A stretch of 23,170 nucleotides of DNA from Amphimedon queenslandica (lineage: Eukaryota; Porifera; Demospongiae; Haplosclerida; Niphatidae): contig NW_003546259.1 in assembly GCF_000090795.2 (NCBI RefSeq), positions 568,685-591,854 of the forward strand, given 5' to 3'. Numbering within the stretch: position 1 is the first letter of the stretch; the number at the start of each line of letters is the position of its first letter. Shown here piece by piece: positions 1 to 10,800 of the stretch. The notes beneath the pieces are model-generated. The model did no database searches. It had not been told where the DNA came from and was given only the letters and a program-made list of their open reading frames with translations. The position numbers and the translations under genes were made by a program.

Positions 1-1
1 T

Positions 2-349
2 AATTGTCAGAATGGCTAAGGCCGCGAAGCGGCTGCAAGCTATTCTGGATTATATGAAGAAGGTGAAGTCGAGCACATCAACTATCCACACCCTCCCTCC
101 CAATGAGAGGAGCTAATCAAAGGCCGACTGGAAATGGCAAGTGCATGGGATTATATGGACATGAGGCAAGTGGGCGGATGGGCGGTACAAGAGTTATAAA
201 ACATTGCTTATAAAACTTTGGTTATAAACTTCAAATTAGCTATGAGTTAAGAAAACTGGCCAAACACAGTTGATGTGCTTTACTTCACCTTCTTCATATA
301 ATCCAGAATAGCTTGCAGCAGCTTCGCGGCCTTAGCCATTCTGACAATT
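2..349. repeat. Inverted-repeat (foldback) element with 82-bp arms
   Basis: Bases 2-83 and 268-349 are reverse complements with 79 of 82 positions matching, around a 184-base loop. Arms this long relative to the loop suggest a foldback/MITE-type element. Each arm contains a short frame starting MAKAAKxLQAILDYMKKVK; in the left arm it runs 34 codons from the ATG at 12, in the right arm (minus strand) it stops after about 19. The arms are more G+C-rich than the surroundings. The outer flank is cut by the window edge, so no target duplication can be tested. Confidence 0.85.
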
Positions 350-1780
350 CTCCTTGTTCTTGGACATTTTTAATTTCTTTTACCATGTAATGATGTAATA
401 TGCTCAATACGTCACCAGACATGTGTTCATACAAATTTGATGTGTGGCTGTCTCAGGTAACAAATTAATATACATATACCATACCTTCGAGGCCTTTGAT
501 CTTACAATAACTATAGTATCTAGATACTTAAACATTCTCTAAGCTGCAATTTGGACTTTGCAATTAAGAAAGCCCTGCAACAGGTACAGGAAAGATCAGC
601 ACAATGCAATTTCTTGGTTGAGCTATTATATTATGACTTGACGAAAACAAGTGAGAAGCAACAACTTGATCTCCCTCAACACAGGGGAGACGTAATCTGT
701 TAAGTATCTACTCGTTAGGAGGGGGCTACATTTTCAATGACCTCTCTCATATAAGAACAGCGACAAGCATAATCTGCTGTCATAAAAAATGACAGGAGCT
801 ATTGGCCTAAAGTACTTAAAGGTGCTGAATTTACAACTTTGAAAATTATTTTAAACCATTGTCAATTTTAACTGATACTCTTACTGGAGAAAACAAGTAA
901 CAGCATGAACAGAAAATCTCAACAGAGTCACGGAAGTACTTGTGAATTAGTTAATCAAGTGTCCTTTCTGAAAGGATGTGAAGTCTTTCTGGCCCCATAC
1001 CAAATGACTCTCATAATCGTCTAACACAGACAGAGTCATTAAAATTTTTTTTGGCTGAGAATATGGACTAATACTAATTTTTGTTAATTCCTCTTTTACA
1101 TTTACTTTTTGCAAATACAATCACTCATTACACATCATAATTGTGATTATTGTTATAATTGTAAAACATTTATAAATCAGTCATCTTCACTGAGTAAATG
1201 TATTGGCCCATCACTACTACCTACCCATTTAAAATAGAAATGCAATAAAAGGAAAAAATGTACCCCAGCAGGCACAAATTTGGTGATCATTCTATTTCTT
1301 AGCCAGTTATATGACAAGGACTACAAAGCTAATAGTTAAAATGCTTGTACATGTAGGAACTAATGTTAGCAAATAAGTATAACATATTGTATGGGCTCAG
1401 CCCTCTCATTTGAAGAGTGTGATGTCTTATAATTCTGATTATCTAAAATTAAATCTCCATTTTATTTCACTAACTCCGCCTAAAGTGTTTTCATAAAATA
1501 ATTGCACTTTTCAGAGATTAAAGTTAATCGCAGCAAAAGCTGCATGCACAGTAACTCTACATGTACCTCAACAATGGTCATCAAACACTAATAACTTAGT
1601 TCATGAAACAATCACATTACTAATCCCATTTTTACTCATAATCAATGATACTCTCCTATACTATTTACATTTATTGAATTCAGTTATTGTTATTGAATAA
1701 AAGGTTTAACAAACCCCCTCATACACAAGTATATAAAGCCACATTAAAATAGTAATTGCAGCAATAAAAATGAAGCTTAC
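350..1780. other. Non-coding stretch, inferred intron of the pseudokinase gene
   Basis: No coding frame, splice-framed exon or kinase C-lobe motif was recognised on either strand. A small perfect hairpin (CTGTCAT, 5-base loop, ATGACAG) sits at 777-795. By position this should be intron downstream of the 1781 exon. Confidence 0.5.
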
Positions 1781-1856
1781 ATGTGATAAAGCATAACTCC
1801 AACTGACCACATATCTGTTTTTGTACCAACTGACTCACTGGAAATCACCTCTGGAG
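1781..1856 (-). CDS. Exon: kinase APE motif and subdomain IX
   Basis: After a TTATTTCTAG acceptor the codon split with the 17695 exon becomes Ala, and the joined frame reads YEAPEVISSESVGTKTDMWSVGVMLYH. That is the APE motif and the D-x-W-S-x-G helix alpha-F of protein kinases, with the invariant Asp present. Phase 1 matches exactly, which argues that this is the continuation of the same gene rather than a second copy. It ends in phase 2 at AT|GTAAGC. The remaining kinase helices were not found between 1780 and 1. Confidence 0.87.
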
Positions 1857-4800
1857 CTAGAAATAATAAAAAATAATGTTACACAACTAAATATGTGTAT
1901 GTAATACTTATAACATGGCTAGGAGTGATGTTTCTAATTTACAGTGACCAATCCCGAAGGCGTGTGCACCCGAGGGGGAGGTGACTCTAAATTAGATACA
2001 TCACGAACTAGCCATGTTATGAGTTACTTATGTCATGATGACGCACATCAAAGGCTCTGCACAAATGCATGCGCAGATGTACCACGTGCTAACATTGAAC
2101 AATAATGACTGAAGGAGCTTGTGAGCAAGAGATTGAGAATAAGCAAAATATCAGACAATAAAGACTTCAAAACTGTGCCGAGAAAGAGATGGCAACAGTG
2201 CTAGAGCTAGAAGAAGAGATAGAAGTGGCATTAGAGGACAAAACACCAGATGGATACACCGTAAGGGTACACCCATTCAAAGCCGGATCTGATCTAAACG
2301 AGAAAGCAAACAGTACACAATACAACATCAAGGCATGGCTCCTTAAAACGACAACTTTTATATAAGGTTTTCCAATTAATGAAATTGTTACAGCCGTCTT
2401 CGTGTATTCAGTACTATCCTGCACCAGTCCATCAAGAATATAAAGAGTTATAATTGGGTGGCTTATAACATCATTATGGGTGGGTTAGATCACTGTTATG
2501 GGTGGCTTAGATCACCGCTGTATCTTGCTGGGTTATAGTGCACGCGGTACCTTTGATGTGCGTCATTAGTAGGACATAAATTAAATTAAAATTCACATGA
2601 CATTTAGTTATCTTTTATGATATACATACAAAAAAATTAAGCAATAAAAGTAATTATCAATACACAAGACAATACAAATTATATTACATTATTTATAAAT
2701 GCAATCGCAAAATGGTAAAGTATTGAGTTGAAAATTATTACTAAAAACTAACAGCAGCAAAAATACTTTAGTTGTATAGACAAGACAAAACTAGTTACAT
2801 TACATTAACTTTATTGCCAAAGCATTATGCTATGTAAATGCTAAAAGTATTGAGTTGAAAATTATTATTAAAAACAAACAACAGCAAAAGAAAATTAAGC
2901 TGTGAATATACAAAATGATAATAAAAGAAAGGATTCGGATTAGTGTGAAAGACACCAAAAGAAAACATAACAGATATTCAGTTAATCATAAAGTGTATTT
3001 TCAAACACTTAGATATCTGTTTAAACAATTGAATATGGCCATACATAAAGTTATAACATGATACAAGGATTACATCATATCTCTAAAACTTAGTATGGTA
3101 CAATACATAATTCCACCCTTAATTTCCTTTGTCTCACTTGTTCTGTTTTTTTTCTCACCTACGTATTTGTTGCCTAAAGATATGGCTAGCATTTTTGCCC
3201 CCACCCATAAGTTGCTCAGACAGCTTTCATAAGAATTCATCTGAGTTTTTTAAAGAGATACACAGTGTCAGTATTAAAAATGGAAAATTATCGTGAGTTT
3301 TGATGTGGTGAGTCTGTTCACAAAACTACCTGGTGATGAAGTTATGACGATTACTAAACAATAATAAAGGATTGATAGACTGAAAAACTATAAAAGTAGA
3401 AGATATTCTAAAATTAACAGATCTGTTTCAGATCTGCTCAAGCATACTTTAAACTTTTGGGACAGTTTTTAAAAAGATAAAGAGAGCAGCTTATGTTCTT
3501 TTTTGTCAACTATTGTTGCCAATATCTATAAAGATTGCTTTTAAGAGATGGCCCTAAATACTGCAGAACCCCCAGTTTGTGCCAGCCAAAAATTTTGACA
3601 CAATCTTACTTTCCTATTAAAGTTCATTTTTGCTGATAACAATTTTGCCACAGTGACTATAAACATGCCTACTGAACAGGCAAAATACCGTACAGGGGTT
3701 ACATTTCGCGTTTTCATTTAAAATTGCAAAATTACACTCCATAAAAGAGGCGTGGCACGCTTGAAAAAATGACTGCAGAAGGTAGGATTCGCAAAAATTT
3801 ATAACAATGAATGGCAAATCTGAACAAATTCGCGAAATTTTGTACCAAAATAAACTATACATAACCTGCGCGTTAGTTCACACTTCTTTTGAAGTAAAAT
3901 ATGAATGCCATTAAATTGTGATTAAATGTAGGCGTGGAAGTCTACACCCACACATGAACCACAACCCTTGGTTGGCAGAAACATACATCAAAGGAATGGA
4001 GATAGAAGAAAATTCCAAAAATAAGAAGTTGTTTATATATAGCAGCAAAGAGGCTCCTCACTGATTCATAGGTGTCTATAGCAGAAGTAGCAGCTTGAAG
4101 CATAGATGTAAGAACAACTGCACAGTTGCTTTTTTATGCATTTCTTCCTTTCGTTTGTACTGCATTCTGCAAACCAGGGGAATGGCTTTAACCAGGCTCC
4201 ACCTTAGCTAATGTGAACTGAAGGTAAGAGGTAACGGGCAGGTTATGTATAATGTAGCAAAAATTTATTCAATTCAAATTTATGTTGTGAAAAGTTAGAT
4301 GCAATTTTTAAATAACAGTAATTTGGAGCAATAAAGTACAGCAGAGAGATTAAACCGACAATATGGTGTAGATACCATGGTGACACCTTCATAATGCATA
4401 AACTAATGGTTAACTAGTCAAATGCAATGCATTAATTGGGCAAGCTTGAGTCAGTCGTGGTATATTACGCTGACTCTGCTGCTAGCTAGGCTGTTTCTCT
4501 AGTTAAATCTGAGTCTGGAACGCCATCATAGTCCTCTGAGCAAGAAGAGCATCTTTTTCATCCCAGCTGGGTCATTGAGGTTGATCTCAAAGTTTCTTCT
4601 TGCTTCATGCATGCACATGTGTTTTTTACAAAATTTCATTAGAATGATGCTACCACATTAGATTATTGACAGTTATTGTAGTGCATACATGGGGCATGAC
4701 GAGAAGATGAAGACGTATATGCATACATACATACATACAAAAGACTCCAGCTACAGTGGGGCTCACACAAGCTCACCCCAATTATGTTTTTGGAACATTT

Positions 4801-7800
4801 TAATGGGCCCAGATAGTCAATAAAATTCACAATGGAGGAAGAAAAAGATAGTCACATTTCATTTTTGACTGTTACTGCAAAAAGAGAAGGTTCACAAATA
4901 CTTAACTTGTCATTCATGTTTGGGATTGTGAGGTGTTTAAAAAACAGAACTATCAATGTGTGTGATAATAAGAGACTTGCAGACGAATTAAGCAGGACTA
5001 GCAGGTGTTCTGTGCTAATTTCTTCCAGAAAGGATGATTGATCCAATTATTAGGTGAAGCCCACTAGTTCGAGTAGAGTATGTATGTCTTCACCTCTATT
5101 TATTGGTATCATGTCCAGAAATTTTTGGACACGGAGGAATAAACAGAGGTAAAATACTCCACATGCAATGTCAAGATGGCACATGCCATGATAGGCAAAA
5201 GTGTTATCAAGGCTATTTTCAGCTTTCTGATACTTCTTAAAAATAATGCATACCTTTACAATTAATTGTTTACATGTTTTTTCTTCTTTAAAGGCTGCTT
5301 TGTTGAAGAATAAAGACACTTCCCATTGTACATGCCACGATTCAAAATTCTCCATTGACTTCTATGGACTATTGCATATATCATGCTGTATTTTAACGAT
5401 CTGTACATATTTAAAAGAAATAAAGTCAATTTGCATACTTTATATAGACTCTATACTACTTTTGCAGTGTACACATAAAAAGAAAAGTAACATTTAGGGT
5501 AAAAACTAACTGTACATTCTGCGTTTAAAAAAAGTTGCGCACTAAGCAAATATTGTTGCAGCTGATGATTATCAACATGTCACATGTTTACATTAACCAA
5601 GTAATGCTTCCAGGAAGTAGTAAATACAGACCAGGTCAACCCAAGAGGACTGTATGCTGCCTCTTAATTCCCCATCACCTTTTGCATGACTGGTATTTTG
5701 AAAAAAAAGGCAAAATAATAGGACATTACTTTGCACACCATTGATGGCTCCAGTAATTTTGTAAAAAAGCCTCATGAGTTCATAGAAGACAGCAGTTTAG
5801 CAAGTAGATTATACCCTAAAGCAAGGGCCCAGAGCTCCAAACTAATGAAATTGAAGAGACAGTCACAAGAGAATATGCTAAAAGGAAACTACTGTGTCAG
5901 TGTTTATGAGGAAGATGTCAGCATGAAGATCAAATAATAGAGTCACTACAAAAGGAAACAATATCTTTAAGGCTGTGTCATTAAAGTGGTCATTAGCAAA
6001 GTCATGTCTTTAAAATACACGTCCACTTCTGTGCTTTACTGGTGAGCCCTTACCATTAAAGAGAAAGTTAAAAACATGACGAGGAAATTCAAGTGTGATG
6101 TTTTGTTGACGTACTAAACCAAATCTTAAACTATTTCTGATGGACGATACAAATGAACTGAAAGAATCAAGTACAGTCAGTAGTTCAGGTTTGGGTGCAT
6201 CAAACAGTCTAAACAAATTGAAGTATTCATATCATACATCCTGTGAGATACTCTAATTGTACCTTATTGGTAAATCTGTTATTTGGTTGGATGATAACCA
6301 GGAAGCTTCTTCCTTTGGATAGTTTTTCCATAAAACTAAGTAATGTAGAGTACCCTAAATTTGTAACAAAAACTGCTACATTAATATCAAGTAGCAGGTT
6401 TGTTAAAAATTAAGATTTCGCCTCTGTTTTAATATGGCTCAGTAGACTTACTTTCATTTTCTTAACTTTCACTATTCTTTCCACCTCGTATACATTTTCC
6501 ATAGTATCACTTGTGACTGTAAGACTACTCTCTACACTATCTTCCTTTTCATCTTCCAAAATCAGTCTATAATGGCCATCTCCTTTTCACTTTGCACAGC
6601 TCCTTTTTGGTCTTACTGCCACCATAATGTTTTCGTTGCCAAGACAACATATTTCAATAATCCATGAATAATTAATTATTGCCATAAATATCATTACAAA
6701 ACTATGAATATTATCAAACATCATGAATATAATTATCTATTCAATGTCCGTGCCCTCCATGTAATTTCTGGACATGTGAAAAATTTTCCACTTATGAATA
6801 AACTCATCTTAATCATCATTATAAAGGGGTGTGGTTACACTAAAATAACATGGTAGTGGTGGGCGATACACTGGCCAAAATTGATTCGATACAACACCAA
6901 TCAATATCAGCCCATATCAGGAGTATCAATACACTTTTGATACAATATTTAGACCACACCTATAGAGTCGCACCTCTCATTACCTGAGCAAGGCATTGGC
7001 GTGAAGTGAGGGTAAAGCAGTCGTCCTGTCTGTGTGCGTGTGTTTGCTTGACCTCCACTTTTGAGCTGACACTGCTTTCTTGTGAAATCCTGGGTAGTCT
7101 TATAATCAAAACTAGCCATAGAAAAAGTTATTCTTTGTCTGGAAAATCGCTTGACTCGTCTTCCCAAGGCAGAGAAAGCTCACAATATTGCCAAATGTAG
7201 TTGGTTCAAATATATCTTTTTCGTGGTGAAAGCTAAAAAGCAGCAAACAAATGAAACGATAGAACAAAGGCTCATCTTTAAATAATATGTAAGAAATTGC
7301 TCGAATCATCTTCGTTTTAAAGATATAATAGCCCAAACTTTCATACCTTGTGAGTTTAGACGAGGCTCTCTTCTCTTGAAGTAGCAGCCAGAGTCTTTAA
7401 ACACCAGAGACTAGATAGCAGTTTCTATGCAACAAATAGAACCTAACAAATGTATGCCAAACTGTTCAAAAGTCGAGAAAAAACAAAGCTTTCTTCACCA
7501 CTTATGGCCAAGTGCCCCATTAACTGTGTGTGCGGGTGGAGCATGGCTTCCTTAAGCCACACAATGCACATATAGCCACACCTTCATTGCAGCCACACCT
7601 TACATTGCTGCAGCTGGCATGCAGCAGTGCAGCAAAACATGCTGGAGTGTCTTCTCTGTCAAAAAAAACAAATCAATCTCTGTCTCAAAACATTCACAAA
7701 GTTTTACTAAATCTAGTACAAGCTGAAGCTTATTCTCAGTCTCAAAACTTTCACTATTTTCTCTTAATTTGTTAAAACTGTTACATACATATTGTGGCGA

Positions 7801-10800
7801 GGGTATGCACTTTAGTGCTCTCGTTATTGACTGTGTTCATCGATGTTTTCATGAACGTGCAACCACGTGTGAGGATTATGCGTCATTAACTTATTAAAAT
7901 TTTTGTCATTAATATTAGTTAACCTTAATAAATGGGCATGGTCAATGTATCAATCACGATTCCTTCAAAATTTTGATATCCATACGAATTGATACCGTAA
8001 ATATCATTTGTATCAATAAAATATCGATAAATCGCGTACCACTATAAAATGGCGCCAGGTATTAATTCATGAGCTTAAAAGTTACATGTCAATCAGGAAA
8101 AATGCAAGATAAGTCAGTCCTGCTCTCCAAATACAGCAAGAAGGCTAAGAAGGCAGATGTGCCACAGTTGCACAAAATTCTAATTACATCCTCAACTTGT
8201 GAACTTGTGAAGCCTGCACAACTACTGACATAACCTATGACTGCAGTTATAGCTACTATCTCTGGCTTCCAACACATAACTTTTATTGCTGCACAATGTG
8301 ATGAACTGATAACGAAAATTTGGATTTCCAACCACTATAACTTCATTACAAACTACTGTTGTACATGTACAATAATGCAGAGGATATAGCGTGGCTAGGG
8401 GCTGAGCCCCTTAATGTTTTATGTTTGTCTTGTAAATTTCAAAACAATGGATGATTTATATAATTCAAAAATGAGAATGCATGACTCTGAAGATAGACCA
8501 TAGGTGTTTCGAATCAAAAGGTTGATTGAAAAGATTGTGAAAGTGTGTACAAAATGAAGTTAATCAAGATGAAGGTAGTCACAAAACCATACCAAACAGT
8601 AAAGGATATGCTACCAGAGAAGGAAACAAAGGGAGTACTTATGAAGTTTCATGTAAGGATTGTGAAAAGATATTTATTGGTAAAACTAGAAGGTTAATAA
8701 AGAAGAAGTTGGCAGAACATAAACAAGCTGTGAAAAGATTAGATAAGAATGGGATTGCTACGCTTGTACATCACTGTAACTGTGAGTTAGATTAAGGGAA
8801 GGTCAAAGTGCTGGAATAAGAGGAGTTTTACTGGAAGTGAAGAGTATTGAAGGTTTTATACATACTGTTCAGACTAATATTGTGAAATACCATATTTATC
8901 CTTATTGATCATTTTGTCAAAATAATTTTCTATACATTAATTAGTATTAAGAGATTTTGTCTCATGCTAACAGTTCTTAGCGTCTCTCTTTGTCCTACCA
9001 GCTATATATCTATTAGCATCTTGTTAGCAGCCCTAACACTTTTTGGTCCACCGAGCCGGATATTACTGATACTTCTTGCTTTTGGCTGCTGACTTACTTA
9101 TTTGATCATCTATCGACACTCATGACCAGTCAGGAGGAAATAGCGACTCTATCTCATTTGTTATGTAAGAAGAGAGGAGTGATACGTAGCTCAAATTACT
9201 CGCCTTGGTACTGGCAACTGGAGTACCATGTCCTTTGTACCATAGTCTTTGAGATACTTAGTATTTACTGCTCTCCACTCTTATTTCATTTAGACATCCC
9301 AGCTTCACAACAAGTGCTCACCAGTCAATTTATATCGCCAGGAATCAATACAGATGTCCTTAGATTGTCTCATCAATTGGTGCAATGTCAGTACGGAGAC
9401 ACATGGTTATGTCTCTGACATGATTTTCAGCACCTCAAAAAATGCAATAACTTAAATATTGATAAAGTTGGGCCACTTCCTCCATGCCAGGGATTTACAT
9501 GCTTATTGACTCCATGGGTGGAAGCAATTGTATTGTTTGATATTACGGCAGAAACAGTGGCTCACAATTTGTCTCTCATTGGGTCTCTTGTTTTGGAGTT
9601 CCTGCATTGATTACAACTGATCAAGTCCACTCTCTGGTCTCACCAGATAAAAGTACTAGGTGCTCAGAAAAATCATACCACAGCATATCACTCTATTGCT
9701 AATGGACTAGTTCAGAGATTTCATCAAGAGCTAAAGGTAGCAATTAAATGTCTTCCTTCATCATTTTATTGGGTCTCAAGACTTCCTTGGATTCAAACAG
9801 CAGTTAAGGAGGAGGTTCGCTGTAGCAGCACAGAGATGGTATATGGGACTACACTATGTATTCCAAGGCAATTGATCTCTTCTCACCCTACTCCATTTCT
9901 TGAACCTCTCTCTTTTGCTACTAAGTTATGCACTGCTATGCAGAGGGTGACCCTAATCCTACTTGCTCTCAGATTTACCCTCCCTATCGACCTGCTTTTC
10001 TCCTGTCTTGGTGAGACCCAATGCTGTAGACTACTCTACATCAGCCATGTAATGGGCCCGTGAGGTTGTGAAAAGGAGTGTCAAGTATTTTACGCTCAAA
10101 ATTAACAATAAGGAAGTTAATACTTCTATCTAACAACTGAAGCCTGCCTTTTAGGATAAGAAACTACAGGTACATAATGATTTACCTACACTATCTCCTT
10201 TCCCCACTCAATCTCTTATTCCATCTTCTGTCTCTGCTTCAGCCTCTCCCTCTTCTACAATCTAAGCAAAAAAGACTACTCGTTCAGGACATAGGGTACA
10301 TTGGCAGCCACATAATGTTGAGTGTTATCATTCACATACTCAATGGGTCAGTAATATGGTGTGCACTCTGACCTCATGTGGGGAAGACTATAAGGCTGGA
10401 AAAATAATTATTGTCCTCATTCTCAATTTTTTCATACTCTCAACTGTCTTCAATTCTCCACTCAAATCAACCATTCAGTTATACTACTGGAGCGTACCAA
10501 AGCTACCTCAGTTTCGATACAGTTCTTACTAAAAAAATGTAAAACATTAAGGGGTTCAGCCCCATAGCTACGCTACATCCCAAATATTATATGGTGTCAG
10601 TACATCTACATTATTGTACATGCACATGTGTAAATACAGTAGTTCATAAGGAAGCTATCATGATTGGAAATACAAACTTTCTTTATTAGTTCATCACATT
10701 CTGCAGCAACAAAAGTTATGTTTGGAAGCCAGAGACAGTAACTGCAGTCAGGTTATGTCAGTAGTTAATAGCAATAATAATAATATTACTGTTAATAGTA

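Larger units (their letters stand above)
2038..2566. mobile_element. Small TIR element of unknown family
   Basis: A 17-base perfect terminal inverted repeat, ATGACGCACATCAAAGG at 2038-2054 and its reverse complement at 2550-2566, bounds a 529-base segment. No clear target duplication is seen. Inside are a coding-like plus-strand frame (2189-2365) and a 22-bp tandem array (2455-2520). A non-autonomous DNA transposon that has captured or retained a gene fragment is the simplest reading. Confidence 0.6.

Noticed and set aside
1781..1856. APE exon as part of a separate, tandem kinase gene
   Set aside because: Phase and sequence continue exactly from the 17695 exon, and no other kinase exons occur in between.
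2167..2424. Minus-strand 85-codon open frame inside the TIR element
   Set aside because: Ser-rich, low-complexity translation (SSSSSS run) that is the shadow of the more protein-like plus frame at 2189-2365.
3617..3862. Minus-strand 81-codon open frame
   Set aside because: Cys/Phe-rich translation without family resemblance; the DNA looks like a decayed MITE.
5050..5355. Minus-strand 101-codon open frame
   Set aside because: Runs through the 57-base palindrome; no recognisable motif, and composition like chance translation of A+T-rich DNA.
6010..6354. Chromodomain as the C-terminus of a chromovirus integrase
   Set aside because: No integrase upstream, spliceosomal introns within the domain, and a dedicated C-terminal tail with its own stop.
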